NCBI GenBank assembly: GCA_947452295.1 | Contig: CANGCK010000001.1 | Coordinates: 62,001-126,000, forward strand | Direction of reading: 5' to 3' | Source of the DNA: Sphingobacteriia bacterium | GTDB lineage: Bacteria > Bacteroidota > Bacteroidia > Chitinophagales > Chitinophagaceae | Length of the DNA stretch: 64,000 nucleotides | In this document: in pieces, positions 1-10,052 of the stretch | Numbering within the stretch: the first letter of the stretch is position 1 | How the letters are laid out: each line of letters begins with the position of its first letter | Notes under the pieces: model-generated | The model's input: the letters and a program-made list of their open reading frames with translations, nothing else | What the model was told of the DNA's origin: nothing | Databases searched by the model: none | Program-made: the position numbers and the translations under genes

Positions 1-300
1 CTTATTATTTGTCCATGATTTCCAATTAAAACCGTGGCTATCAAGGTGAATATATAATACATTGTTTTTTATCTCGGTTTTAATTCGATCAACCAATTCC
101 TTATTACCAGCACTCACCGCTACTGCATCTTCTTTACCCTGTGAAATATACACATCAATTGCGCCAGAAACGTCTATACCCGAAAAGCCACTCAATTTTC
201 TTACTTGCGCATTTTCATCAAATACTACGTTTCTTTCTTCTTGTGCACAAGAAAAAAGTGTTGAAAACATACATAATACTCCTACAAAATATTTTTTCAT
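1..300 (-). CDS. GIN-domain (DUF2807-like) lipoprotein, 3'-truncated by window edge
   Basis: The frame is open from an ATG at 300 down to base 1, so only the first 100 residues are present. The N-terminus MKKYFVG...TLFSCAQE is a lipoprotein signal peptide with a lipobox ending at Cys18. The following FSGIDVSGAIDVYISQG and VDRIKTEIKNNVLYIH are typical of the auto-transporter-like GIN domain, an adhesin-like beta-helix fold common in secreted Bacteroidota proteins. Function is unknown; an outer-membrane or periplasmic surface lipoprotein is inferred. It is transcribed away from the riboswitch gene to its right. Confidence 0.8.
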   Translation of the reverse strand, partial: MKKYFVGVLCMFSTLFSCAQEERNVVFDENAQVRKLSGFSGIDVSGAIDVYISQGKEDAVAVSAGNKELVDRIKTEIKNNVLYIHLDSHGFNWKSWTNNK

Positions 301-380
301 GGGTTTATTTTTATTCTATAACGAATAACCTAATTTAAAGTTACACTTGAAAAATAAAAAAAAACAAATACTTTTGTAAT

Positions 381-470
381 GTCCTCGGGGTGCTTGACCG
401 GAATTTTCCGTGATGGCTGAGAAATTACCCGTTGAACCTGAACAGGGTAATTCCTGCGAAGGGAAGGTGT
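381..470 (+). promoter_or_regulatory. TPP (thiamine pyrophosphate) riboswitch
   Basis: The conserved THI-box elements are readable in order: a CGGGGTGC-type P2 segment near 386-393, CTGAGA at 417-422, ACCCGTTGAACCTGA from about 427 to 441, and CAGGGTAATTCCTGCGAAGGGA ending near 464. This is the canonical aptamer core binding TPP. It lies about 70 bases upstream of the TonB-receptor start, same strand. The expression platform is not obvious; an AGGGAA segment in the aptamer tail could pair with TTCCCT about 40 bases downstream, but this is inference. Confidence 0.93.
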
Positions 471-540
471 TATACAATTTATTGCGACCTCTCCTATTTG
501 CATTCCCTGTTCCCATTTTTAATTTTAAAACCATTGAAAA

Positions 541-2913
541 ATGAAAAAAATGATGGGAACAACAGCACTGCTAATTATCAACATGGCACTTGCTGCTCAA
601 TCCGTAAAAAAACAATTTATTGGTCGTTTAATCGACACTGTAGCAAAGCTACCGATTGCATCAGCAATTATTCAGGTAGACAACCATCAAATAATTGCTA
701 ATGAGCAAGGTTACTTTATTCTACCAACGAATAAAATATCAAAAATTACAGCTACAAGTATTGGATATCAAACCAGCATAATTAATTCTCCCAATATTAT
801 AAATGACACTGTTACATTTACCATGTTCCCCCAAAGTTTATTTCTAACTCCATTAGAAGTTAGTTCGATAAGGGCATCCAACAAATCTCCGTTCACTAAA
901 ACCAATATGAATAAAGTCGAAATAGAAAAAATAAATCTTTCTCAAGACATTCCTTTTCTATTAAACCAAACACCTTCTGTTGTTGCCAACTCTGATGCTG
1001 GTAATGGTGTAGGGTATACCGGCATTAGAATAAGAGGAACAGATGCAACAAGAATAAATGTTACATTAAACGGCATACCTTATAATGATGCTGAAAGTAT
1101 GAGCACCTACTTTGTAGATTTGCCCGATTTTTCTTCGTCTGTCAATAGTATTCAAATACAAAGAGGTGTGGGCACTTCATCAAATGGAGCCGGTGCTTTT
1201 GGAGCAACTATTAATATGCATACCAATGAATTCAATGAAAAATCATATACAGAATTAAACAATAGCTTCGGGTCATTTAACACATGGAAGAACACGATAA
1301 AAGCTGGTAGTGGACTAATAAACAAACATTTTTTAATAGATGCTCGGTTAAGCAGCATTCGAAGCGATGGTTATGTAGATAGAGCCAATAGTAATTTACA
1401 ATCTTTTTATTTAAGCACCATGTACGTAAATAACAAAACATCACTTCGATTAAATATTTTTTCAGGTCATGAAAAAACTTACCAAGCATGGTATGGTGTA
1501 GATGAAGCCACCCTTACTGCCAACAGAACTTTTAATGCAGCAGGCACAGAAAAAAAAGACACCCCATATAGCAACCAAACAGACAATTATACCCAAACAC
1601 ATTATCAATTATTTCTCAACCATGCGATAAACACTAAATGGCTTTTTAATACAGCTCTATTTTTAACAAGAGGTAAAGGATACTACGAAGAATATAAAGC
1701 CGATCAAAATTTAATCGATTATAATCTTCCCAACATAATCAATGGCAATGATACAATTACAGCTTCTAACCTTGTTAGACAAAGATGGCTCAACAATTAT
1801 TTTTATGGTCAAATTGCCTCTTTACAATATAAAACCAGTAAAAACGAAATTACCATTGGTGGTGGCTGGACAAAATACGATGGCAAACATTACGGCAATA
1901 TTGTTTGGATAGAAAAAGGAATCATTCCAGATAATAATATTTATTACAATCATCCTGCAAATAAAACAGATGTAAATATTTACACGAAATGGCAATACCA
2001 ATTAATCAATAATCTATATAGTTTTATTGATTTGCAATATAGGCATGTACAACATACGATGAACGGATTTGAAGGAAATGAATCTTTAACAGTAAGTAGA
2101 AAATTTAATTTTTTTAATCCAAAAATAGGATTCAGTTACTGGAAAAATGGCTGGCAAACCTATATAAGCTACGCTTTAGCTAATAAAGAACCCAATAGAG
2201 ATGATTTTCAAGCAAGTGTAATTTCTCAGCCATCACATGAAACATTACAAGATATAGAATTGGGCATTGAGAAAAAAACTTCGCAACATTCATATGGAGC
2301 TACTATGTATTACATGAACTACAAAAATCAACTTGTTCTTAATGGAAAAATCAATGACATTGGTGCATATACCAGAATCAATATTCCCGATAGCTATCGA
2401 ATGGGAATTGAACTTCAAGCAAATGCAACAATTAATGATTGGTTAAACATTAGTGGGAATTTCACATTGAGTAAAAATAAAATCAAACAATTTAGTGAAT
2501 ACATAGACAATTACGACACTGGTGAACAAGTTGCTATTCAGCATGAAAATAAAGACATTTCATTTTCAGCGAATAAAATAGGCAGCACTTCAATTAATTT
2601 TTTTCCTACTAAAAGTTTAGCCATAAATTTTCAAAATAAATATGTGGGTAAACAATATTTAGATAATACCCAAAATGAAAACAGAAAATTGAAATCCTTT
2701 GTAACACAAGATATTCGGGCTATATACACTCTAAAGAAAAAATCATTAAAAGAAATAAAATTTATTGTACAAGCCAACAACATCTTCAATAATTTGTATG
2801 AACCAAATGGATATACATTCAGTTATATTTATGGTGGAGTTCAATCAACAGAAAATTATTATTACCCGATGGCTGGCAGAAATTTTCTATTTGCTATCAA
2901 TATAAAACTATAA
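541..2913 (+). CDS. TonB-dependent outer membrane receptor, probable thiamine transporter
   Basis: 790 residues. A signal peptide (about residues 1-20, ending ALAAQ) is followed by a carboxypeptidase-regulatory-like domain (about 23-90, GRLIDTVAKLPIASAIIQV), a plug domain (about 130-235, with GIRIRGTDATRINVTLNGIP and IQIQRGVGTSSNGAGAFG) and a large beta-barrel ending in NFLFAINIKL. Such receptors import scarce substrates across the outer membrane using TonB-ExbBD energy. The TPP riboswitch just upstream points to thiamine or a thiamine precursor as substrate; this is inferred from regulation, not from the protein. No inner-membrane thiamine transporter or kinase gene follows; the next gene is convergent. 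Confidence 0.92.
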   Translation: MKKMMGTTALLIINMALAAQSVKKQFIGRLIDTVAKLPIASAIIQVDNHQIIANEQGYFILPTNKISKITATSIGYQTSIINSPNIINDTVTFTMFPQSLFLTPLEVSSIRASNKSPFTKTNMNKVEIEKINLSQDIPFLLNQTPSVVANSDAGNGVGYTGIRIRGTDATRINVTLNGIPYNDAESMSTYFVDLPDFSSSVNSIQIQRGVGTSSNGAGAFGATINMHTNEFNEKSYTELNNSFGSFNTWKNTIKAGSGLINKHFLIDARLSSIRSDGYVDRANSNLQSFYLSTMYVNNKTSLRLNIFSGHEKTYQAWYGVDEATLTANRTFNAAGTEKKDTPYSNQTDNYTQTHYQLFLNHAINTKWLFNTALFLTRGKGYYEEYKADQNLIDYNLPNIINGNDTITASNLVRQRWLNNYFYGQIASLQYKTSKNEITIGGGWTKYDGKHYGNIVWIEKGIIPDNNIYYNHPANKTDVNIYTKWQYQLINNLYSFIDLQYRHVQHTMNGFEGNESLTVSRKFNFFNPKIGFSYWKNGWQTYISYALANKEPNRDDFQASVISQPSHETLQDIELGIEKKTSQHSYGATMYYMNYKNQLVLNGKINDIGAYTRINIPDSYRMGIELQANATINDWLNISGNFTLSKNKIKQFSEYIDNYDTGEQVAIQHENKDISFSANKIGSTSINFFPTKSLAINFQNKYVGKQYLDNTQNENRKLKSFVTQDIRAIYTLKKKSLKEIKFIVQANNIFNNLYEPNGYTFSYIYGGVQSTENYYYPMAGRNFLFAINIKL

Positions 2914-2921
2914 TAAAACAA

Positions 2922-2965
2922 TACACGCTCAATCAGCTAAAAAAAAATAGCTAATTGAGCGTGTT
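2922..2965. terminator. Inverted-repeat terminator between convergent genes
   Basis: The arms ACACGCTCAAT and ATTGAGCGTGT, with inner AGCTA/TAGCT pairing, flank an A-rich loop. It sits 9 bases after the receptor stop and 17 before the stop of the convergent M14 peptidase gene, so it probably serves both directions. The T-tract is short on either side. Confidence 0.75.
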
Positions 2966-2981
2966 TGATTATGATCAATTA

Positions 2982-5483
2982 TTATTTACCAACTAAAAAA
3001 ACAGCATTAGCAAACAGTAGTTTACCATTCTCCCAAAAATTACGGAACAACAAATCGTCGGTAAAGTATACAATTGATCCTGCTCCCATTTCTTGAACAC
3101 CCATCAACAACCCTTGTTTTAAAACTTTTTGTGTTGCAGCACCTGCAAAACCGGCTACATAAGGTTCTTTACCAATTGTACCCACATTCCATCCATCTTT
3201 TAAATATGTATAAATATTATTGTCTTGCTTCAATGTATAGTAAAAATCAGGATAGCCAAATGCCAACGGATGGGTATTGTCGAGATTAACTTTAAAAATA
3301 GCGCCGGGAATTGAATTTGTGAGATAATTATTGATACGATCTTCATATTTTAATAATGAAGCATCTTCAGTTTTATCATTTACCTTATTATCTTCTTTTT
3401 GCTTAATGCCCCAATCAGCCCCAGCTAAAACAGCTACAGCATTTTCCATAGCAATAATTTTCCCTCCACCCCGCACAAAATCTTTCAACTTGTCCATCGT
3501 AAATTTATCGCTTATGTTTTTGTAACTACCATCCGGCAATATTAATACCTGATAATTTTTAAGATTCAATCTTACTAAATCGGTTGTATTAACCAATGTG
3601 ATCGGATAATCTAATTGTTTTTCAAAATAGTGCCAAACTTCTCCTGCAGCAAGCGAGGAGGTTTGTTCTCCTGTTACCAATAGTACCCTAGGAGCAACCG
3701 AAATATTTTTAATATCAGGTGAACCAAAATCGGCGCCTTTCTCCATAAAGCCAGTTTCTACAGCTACCGATTGAACACCAAATTTCATACATGCATCATT
3801 GGTAAGGTCTAACCAATTGTTGCCATTGCTCGTTTTTAAAACGATTAAAGTACCTCTATCGTATTGAATATTTTTATAGGAAAATGGCTTTTCTACAAAA
3901 CGAACTTTAACACCGTTCTTTAATAAGTAAGCCAATACCTGCGCACTATAAAAACTATTGTATGGAATTAATGCACCATAACTACTATTTACGGCAGTTA
4001 TAGCAGCTGCAGACATCGGCTTTGGTGTTACCGACAACTTTTCTTTTACTGCATAACTTTTAACACCATAAGCATAAGAAGCTGACCAAGCAGTAATATC
4101 ATAGGTATTAGAATCTGTAACGATTGTTCTTGGCTCCAATAAAACCTTTGCCAATACTGCTCTTGGTTGATATGTACTTACAGCAATATGAAAACCTGCA
4201 TCGGAAAACAATTCTTCTTTCCCAGAAAAATAATTATATCCTCGAAAATTTTTATTGTTGGTCAATCCAAACTCAATTCCATTTTGGAGAAATAGTTTTT
4301 CTAATGCGAGTATTTTATTTTCTTCCTTTGCAGTAAATACATAGGTTTTATACTCTCCTATTTTTCCTGAACGACTATTATCGAAAAATTGTTTAAACTC
4401 ATTGATTAATCGCTGGCTATTTTTAGATGCTGTTTCAATAGTAGACAATCCAGTTGTAAAATGATGTGCCGCTCGATCTACCAATGTTAATACATCGTTG
4501 TCTTCATTTACAATCCCCAATCCAGCCCTAATGCCACCTTGTTCGTATGTCATACCAATTGCTCCGTTGTATACAGGATAAGTATCTCCATATGAAGGAT
4601 ACAGCAAATCGAATCGTTCTTTGGTGAAAAACAACCAGTTATTATTATCAAAATATTTGGCATTATTTTTACCAATTAACACTTGCATTTCTCTTTGCCA
4701 TGGAGTGATTACTTCATGAATTGGTTCGGCTGCAGGTGCAAAGTAATAAGGCTCATTGTATCCCTGTTCATGATAATCCACATGAATTTGCGGCATCCAC
4801 TCATTGTATTTTTTGATGCGTTGTTGTGTTTCAATCTGTGTTTGCCAAGCCCAATCGCGGTTCAAATCAAAATTGTAGTGGTTACTTCTTCCACCAGGCC
4901 AAGGCTCCACGTGTTCGCGAGCAGCGGGATCTGCGTTGAAATTTTTTCCCACTACCGAATTATACCAGTTTATATAACGGTCTCTACCATCAGGATTAAT
5001 ACAGGGATCTAATATCACCACTGTATTTTGCAACCATTCTTTTGATTGAACATTATTTGGATCTGTTAACGCATGAATAGTAAGCATAAAGGCTTCGGAA
5101 GATGCTGCTTCATTTCCGTGAACATTATAACTCAGCCAAACAATTGCAGGGGTATTTGTAGTCGCTTCAACTGAACTATTGGGTGCTAATCCTGCAAGCC
5201 TAAGATTATTCAGCCTAATAGATGCTAACTGCTTAATATTTTCAGGTGAACTTACCAATGCAATCATCAACTCCCTTCCTTCATTGGTTTCACCATATTT
5301 TTCAATCTTAACCATTTCTGGCTTAGCCAAAGCTACCGATTTAGCGTACTCCACAATTTTATGGTGACGGGTAAATCTTGTGCCAACTTTGTATCCAAGA
5401 AACTGTTCCGGACTTTGAAGCCCTTGACCAAATAGCAATCCTGCCATTAATACTAAAACAAAAACAAAAACAATTTTTTTCAT
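2982..5483 (-). CDS. M14 family zinc carboxypeptidase, secreted
   Basis: 833 residues with a signal peptide ending about LLFGQ (residue 20). The M14 domain (about 40-360) shows the zinc motif HGNE (His122, Glu125), NPDGRDRY, DLNRDW, a later zinc-ligand His in HVDYHEQG and a catalytic-type Glu in TYEQGG. The C-terminal third (from about 600) resembles a class I glutamine-amidotransferase-like fold (RVLLVTGEQTSS, VLILPDGSY) seen behind M14 domains in Bacteroidota. It is expected to be a periplasmic or secreted metallopeptidase trimming peptide C-termini; the substrate cannot be read. Single gene, convergent with the TonB receptor. Confidence 0.9.
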   Translation of the reverse strand: MKKIVFVFVLVLMAGLLFGQGLQSPEQFLGYKVGTRFTRHHKIVEYAKSVALAKPEMVKIEKYGETNEGRELMIALVSSPENIKQLASIRLNNLRLAGLAPNSSVEATTNTPAIVWLSYNVHGNEAASSEAFMLTIHALTDPNNVQSKEWLQNTVVILDPCINPDGRDRYINWYNSVVGKNFNADPAAREHVEPWPGGRSNHYNFDLNRDWAWQTQIETQQRIKKYNEWMPQIHVDYHEQGYNEPYYFAPAAEPIHEVITPWQREMQVLIGKNNAKYFDNNNWLFFTKERFDLLYPSYGDTYPVYNGAIGMTYEQGGIRAGLGIVNEDNDVLTLVDRAAHHFTTGLSTIETASKNSQRLINEFKQFFDNSRSGKIGEYKTYVFTAKEENKILALEKLFLQNGIEFGLTNNKNFRGYNYFSGKEELFSDAGFHIAVSTYQPRAVLAKVLLEPRTIVTDSNTYDITAWSASYAYGVKSYAVKEKLSVTPKPMSAAAITAVNSSYGALIPYNSFYSAQVLAYLLKNGVKVRFVEKPFSYKNIQYDRGTLIVLKTSNGNNWLDLTNDACMKFGVQSVAVETGFMEKGADFGSPDIKNISVAPRVLLVTGEQTSSLAAGEVWHYFEKQLDYPITLVNTTDLVRLNLKNYQVLILPDGSYKNISDKFTMDKLKDFVRGGGKIIAMENAVAVLAGADWGIKQKEDNKVNDKTEDASLLKYEDRINNYLTNSIPGAIFKVNLDNTHPLAFGYPDFYYTLKQDNNIYTYLKDGWNVGTIGKEPYVAGFAGAATQKVLKQGLLMGVQEMGAGSIVYFTDDLLFRNFWENGKLLFANAVFLVGK

Positions 5484-5755
5484 TATTTAAATTTATTTTT
5501 CATTACAGGTAGGTTATACTGCCGTTTTAATGGCAGTATAACTACGTAATAAGATAAGTGTTGTGAAATTAGTACTAATAGGAAAACAGCACACTTCTTT
5601 TTTAAATATTTTTTTTATTAAATGGATGAGCGGATAACGCAAAATGATGTAATTTAACCCAATAAATGAACCCTGTTTGATAGTTGAAGCTGATTCAAGC
5701 AATCGAATTGGATATTGCTGAAACATGACCATTAAAAACACATAGATACATACAC

Positions 5756-7477
5756 ATGAAGAAATTATTATTAACTATCTGCTATTTCTCCTATTTTGTT
5801 GGGGCGTATGGACAATCAACTTTATCAATTGTAGGGCCAGGGAAAGAGGTCAATCCATATCTATACACTGTGCAAAAACGTGGAGAATTTAAACAAGCTG
5901 CGGTAAGTAGTGCTCACCCTTTAGCGAGCATGGTTGGCGCTGTGGTAATGAAAAAAGGGGGTAATGCATTTGATGCGGCAATTGCTACCCAATTAGTATT
6001 AGCAGTAGTATATCCCAATGCTGGAAACATAGGAGGAGGAGGATTTTTATTGGGAAGGAAAGTAAATGGCGAACTAATTGGGATTGACTATAGAGAAGCT
6101 GCGCCAGCATCTGCTAGTCGCGATATGTATCTCGACAAAAATGGCAATGCAAAACTCAATCTTTCGCAAAATGGGCATTTGGCATCTGGCATCCCAGGAA
6201 CTGTTGCCGGATTATTTACTACAATGAACTATGCAAAACTACCATTCTCTCAACTAATTCAACCGGCAATAGACATTGCTGCAAATGGCTACGTACTCAC
6301 CGAAAAAGAAGCAGCAAGCTTAAATAGTGTAAAAGATGCAATAGTAAAAAACAGCACACAAGCAAATGCTTTTGTAAAATCTACTCGCTGGAAAGTTGGC
6401 GACACACTTGTACAAAAAGAATTAGCCGCTACCCTACAAAGAATTCAACAAGAGGGTCAAAAAGGTTTTTACGAAGGAAAAACGGCGGAATTAATTGTAG
6501 CCGAAATGAAGCGTGGCAATGGAATTGTTTCAATGGATGATTTAAAAAATTACCAAGCGAAAATGAGAGCACCCATTTCATTTAACTATAGAGGCCATCA
6601 GGTAATTAGTTTTGCACCTCCTAGTAGCGGCGGAATATTGCTTGCGCAAATGCTCAAAATGATTGAAAAATATCCGGTCAGCAAATATGGATTTCAAACA
6701 CGCAAAAGCGTACAATTAATGATTGAAGCCGAAAGAAGGGCTTATGCAGATAGAGCTGAATTTATGGGTGATCCCGACTTTTTTAAAGTACCTATAAAAA
6801 CATTAATTAGTGATGATTATTTAGCGAAAAGAATGAGCGATTATGATTCGGATAAAGCAGGTATAAGTAGCAATATTAAAGCAGGGGTTATAAAAGAAAG
6901 TGAAGAAACTACACATTTAAGTATTGTAGATGCAGAAGGAAACATGGTTGCTGTAACTACTACGTTAAACAATAGTTATGGATGTAGAACAGTTGTTGGT
7001 GGAGCAGGCTTTTTATTGAACAATGAAATGGACGATTTTAGCGTAAAACCTGGCGTGCCCAATATGTATGGTGCTGTTGGAGGAGAAGCCAATGCTATTC
7101 AGCCAGGAAAAAGAATGTTAAGCTCAATGACACCCACTTTAGTGCTAAAAGACAATAAACCTTTTGTAGTGATTGGAACACCAGGTGGTACAACCATCCC
7201 TACCTCTGTGTATCAAGCCATCGTTAATATGATTGATTTCAATATGGGTGTAGGAGATGCCATTGACAAGCCAAAGTTCCACCACCAATGGCTACCAGAT
7301 GAAGTAATGGTAGAAAATGATTTTGATGCAACTACAAAAGATCAGCTACAAAAAATGGGGTACAAAATTTCGATGAGAGGGGCAATAGGAAGAACAGAGG
7401 GCATTAAATTTTTACCCAACAAAAGAAGAGAAGCCGCTGCCGATAAAAGAGGAGATGATTCTGTTGCTGGATTTTAA
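5756..7477 (+). CDS. ggt: Gamma-glutamyltransferase
   Basis: 573 residues with a signal peptide (MKKLLLTICYF...GAYGQ). The N-terminal GMVG-type start of the fold (SAHPLASMVGAVVMKKGGNA), GNIGGGGF and IDYREAAPA are family signatures. The autocleavage/nucleophile threonine lies near residue 385 in ETTHLSIVD, followed by the substrate-loop segment GKRMLSSMTPT. The enzyme cleaves gamma-glutamyl bonds, for example of glutathione, in the periplasm, and matures into two subunits by self-cleavage before the threonine. Length is normal. It appears monocistronic. Confidence 0.95.
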   Translation: MKKLLLTICYFSYFVGAYGQSTLSIVGPGKEVNPYLYTVQKRGEFKQAAVSSAHPLASMVGAVVMKKGGNAFDAAIATQLVLAVVYPNAGNIGGGGFLLGRKVNGELIGIDYREAAPASASRDMYLDKNGNAKLNLSQNGHLASGIPGTVAGLFTTMNYAKLPFSQLIQPAIDIAANGYVLTEKEAASLNSVKDAIVKNSTQANAFVKSTRWKVGDTLVQKELAATLQRIQQEGQKGFYEGKTAELIVAEMKRGNGIVSMDDLKNYQAKMRAPISFNYRGHQVISFAPPSSGGILLAQMLKMIEKYPVSKYGFQTRKSVQLMIEAERRAYADRAEFMGDPDFFKVPIKTLISDDYLAKRMSDYDSDKAGISSNIKAGVIKESEETTHLSIVDAEGNMVAVTTTLNNSYGCRTVVGGAGFLLNNEMDDFSVKPGVPNMYGAVGGEANAIQPGKRMLSSMTPTLVLKDNKPFVVIGTPGGTTIPTSVYQAIVNMIDFNMGVGDAIDKPKFHHQWLPDEVMVENDFDATTKDQLQKMGYKISMRGAIGRTEGIKFLPNKRREAAADKRGDDSVAGF

Positions 7478-8133
7478 TGTATGGAGAAAGTCGTAGCTCA
7501 CAGAGGGTAGCAAGTAATCTATCGGAGATGGTATACACCAATGTATGGTAATCCCATTTTTGAACTGCGCTGATGGTACAGAAATAGCTGCATTCATAGC
7601 ACCTAGTATTTTGAACGCTCCGATTTTTTGAAAATTTGCACACTTAAAATAAAGTTCAGTACTAGCTATTTTGTTGATCCCTTTATTGGCAACACAGAAG
7701 TAGGATGCATAGAGGCATTTATCCTTTCGTGGGCAGATTAAATAGCAGGCAGCGTAATTGTTTGCATTACTTCAAATTTTGGGATCCCAAAAACAAGCTA
7801 ATTTGAATTAAGTTGCAAAAAAATACCTATCAATACAGTTTACTACATATCAAATAAATTGTATCAATAGGTAAAATGAAATAGTTTACGTGTCATTCAA
7901 AAAAATCGGGGGATTATTACTCAAAGCTGAATTAAACCAACATATTTCATCCAACAACAAATAAAAAACATTTAATACCAATTCAAACAAAAACGAGTAC
8001 TTGAAAACTACATTGTTTGCATGTTTTTTACAACTCAATCTAAATAAGAGTACTCATTTAATACCCAATTAAATTAAAAATCATTTGATAATCAATCACT
8101 TAAATCAAAAAAGCCATATAAGAGTATTTTTCC
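7478..8133. other. Gene-free stretch of 656 bp with possible gene remnant
   Basis: No supported gene. On the + strand near 7665-7741 a short open stretch reads SYFVDPFIGNTEVG and then hits a stop. This resembles the conserved N-terminal motif of GH92 alpha-mannosidases (VDPFIGT) and may be a decayed fragment. An imperfect inverted repeat lies at 7824-7873. Near 7973-8075 short direct repeats (TAATACC-AATT and GAGTACT) occur twice. The rest is AT-rich with nothing recognisable. Confidence 0.5.
7824..7873. repeat. Imperfect inverted repeat
   Basis: The arms TACCTATCAATACAGTTT and AAATTGTATCAATAGGTA pair with about three mismatches around a 14-base loop. No T-tract of a good intrinsic terminator follows on either side. 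It may be a terminator remnant or part of decayed DNA behind the gamma-glutamyltransferase gene. Confidence 0.4.
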
Positions 8134-9960
8134 TTAACTAAATGAAATAAGGTGACTAACCAGATTGTCATTGGGTTTTAAATCCATTTTTTTACGAATA
8201 CTATTGCGAAGATTTTCAACTGTGCGAACACTTCTATTAACAATTTCAGCAATTTCTTTGGTATGCATATTCAACCTCAGATAGGCGCAAAGTTTTAATT
8301 CAGCTGGAGACAAATCGGGATAGGCGGCTAATAAGCTTTTATAGAAATGTACATTTGTTTCATTAATGCGAGCATCAAATTCCTCATTCAAATGAGCAAA
8401 ATTGTTCTTGCGTATGGCAAAAATCAATTGATTTTTGATATCCACTGACAAACTAGCTTCATTCTTAATAGATTGTTCCACTTTATCTAAATGATATTTA
8501 ATGCTATTTTGTATTTTAAGCAATTGAGCTGCCTGGGCTGTTAATTCTTTATCTTTTGTTTCAATTACCGATAAATTGGCTTGTTGTTTCAGTTCAAATG
8601 CCTTTTTAGCAATCTGCTGTTTTTGCCTAAAGGATTGAAAAATAAAGACCAGCACCAACAAAACAATTAACAACAAAGCAATAAAAAGCTGTTGGGTTAA
8701 CTGCTGTTTACTTAATTGATTGATTTTATTGGTTTTATATTCTGAATCATATTTCTCTTTCAACTTTACTATTTCTAGTTTAGCTTTTTCACCCACTAAG
8801 CTATCCTCAAGCAAATGATACTTATTAGTCAGTTCATAAGCCAACTGGTACTGTGAAGTAGCCGCAAATAATAGCGCTTGATAGTGGTAAGCTTGCGCTT
8901 CTATTTGTGGAGTCTTTAATTGCTTAGCTAGTAGAACCCCTTTTTCGAGATACAACTTTGATGCAGCATACTCATTTGTTAAGCGGCTAATATTACCCAA
9001 ATTAAGCAGTGAAATGAGTACCCCAAACTGCAAATTAGCAGAAACAGCAATGTCGTAGCTTTTTTGAAAAAGAGAACGCGCATTTAGATAATCGCCTTTC
9101 ATTTCATAGATATTCCCGCGATTAGTAAAATTTTGGGCTATCAACATTTTACTATTTTTCTTAAGAGCTAATTCATATGCTTGCTCATAGTAATGTATAG
9201 CTTCATCTAACCTTCCTTCATTTTTTGCCTGAACGCCTGCATTGTTATAGTTCATGGCTAAATCAGTTATACTGCCAATTTTTTTATTGATTTGAGCCGC
9301 TTTTAAATAATATTCCAGTGAAAGCTTATTATCTCTAACCGCATTATAATTAACCCCTATATTATTGTATGCAACGGCTAGTTTTTTTAATGAGCCAATT
9401 TTTTCATAGTAGGTAGCTGCTTCTTGCAATAACTTAATAGCCTCTGCATAGAATCCCTTGTTGTTTGATAATAAAGCCTTAACCACCAGTAAATCAATAT
9501 AAGGAAGGGTATTGGGAGATACCATTGCGTCTGCAACAACAATTGCATTTTCTGCTGAATCAATCTGTCCCAAATCGTAAAACACTTCCCCCAATTTTAT
9601 CCATAAATAAACATATGTTTTACTAGTTGCGCTTTTGCCTAATTGATGCTGCAATTTATTGATGCAGTATTTTGCCGAGTCATTTTGATTAAGCCGTTGA
9701 TAAATGTCGGACATTAATCTAGTAAGTTCGAGTCGCTCAGGGGAAGTAGTTTCAGGCGGGTGTTCATTAAATACCCGGTGCATGTAATGCAGTGCTGTTG
9801 AAGGTTCATCCAACATCAACTGTTTAAGTTGTTGATTAAATACCTGGTACCATTCGGCTGTACTATTTTTTTGCTCAAACATTTTGTCGAGTACAGGCCT
9901 ATTTTGAGCATGCAATATGTTTGACAAAAAAATAAATGCAGCAGTATAAATCAATTTCAT
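8134..9960 (-). CDS. TPR-repeat membrane protein with C-terminal LuxR-type HTH
   Basis: 608 residues. A signal peptide (MKLIYTAAF...ILHAQ) is followed by a series of tetratricopeptide repeats (about 60-400; for example AVAYNNIGVNYNAVRD, AMNYNNAGVQAKNEGR), one membrane helix (about 423-442, ALLLIVLLVLVFIF), a coiled coil and a C-terminal helix-turn-helix (about 545-608: LSPAELKLCAYLRLN, TKEIAEIVNRSVRTVENLR). The layout is that of Bacteroidota one-component regulators with a periplasmic TPR sensor and cytoplasmic LuxR/GerE-like DNA-binding tail. The signal and targets are unknown. It stands alone, upstream of the tRNA locus. Confidence 0.85.
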   Translation of the reverse strand: MKLIYTAAFIFLSNILHAQNRPVLDKMFEQKNSTAEWYQVFNQQLKQLMLDEPSTALHYMHRVFNEHPPETTSPERLELTRLMSDIYQRLNQNDSAKYCINKLQHQLGKSATSKTYVYLWIKLGEVFYDLGQIDSAENAIVVADAMVSPNTLPYIDLLVVKALLSNNKGFYAEAIKLLQEAATYYEKIGSLKKLAVAYNNIGVNYNAVRDNKLSLEYYLKAAQINKKIGSITDLAMNYNNAGVQAKNEGRLDEAIHYYEQAYELALKKNSKMLIAQNFTNRGNIYEMKGDYLNARSLFQKSYDIAVSANLQFGVLISLLNLGNISRLTNEYAASKLYLEKGVLLAKQLKTPQIEAQAYHYQALLFAATSQYQLAYELTNKYHLLEDSLVGEKAKLEIVKLKEKYDSEYKTNKINQLSKQQLTQQLFIALLLIVLLVLVFIFQSFRQKQQIAKKAFELKQQANLSVIETKDKELTAQAAQLLKIQNSIKYHLDKVEQSIKNEASLSVDIKNQLIFAIRKNNFAHLNEEFDARINETNVHFYKSLLAAYPDLSPAELKLCAYLRLNMHTKEIAEIVNRSVRTVENLRNSIRKKMDLKPNDNLVSHLISFS

Positions 9961-10052
9961 ACAATCCTAAAAGTGGTTCACTATTGCATGTAAATTAATA
10001 AAGAAGTAGCGATTAAACAACCTTAAGTTGGCATTTCAATGTACCCACTCAA

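Noticed and set aside
62..328. Plus-strand frames at the left edge
   Set aside because: They are antisense to the GIN-domain lipoprotein, whose minus-strand frame has a signal peptide and family motifs.
432..701. Plus-strand frame of 89 codons over the riboswitch
   Set aside because: It overlaps the conserved TPP aptamer and the start of the receptor gene in another frame and has no recognisable protein features.
5514..5741. Minus-strand frame of 75 codons between the M14 peptidase and gamma-glutamyltransferase genes
   Set aside because: Composition is like the surrounding AT-rich spacer, with no domain, signal peptide or conserved motif; judged non-coding.
7404..7643. Minus-strand frames behind the gamma-glutamyltransferase gene
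   Set aside because: They overlap the end of that gene and have no recognisable protein features.
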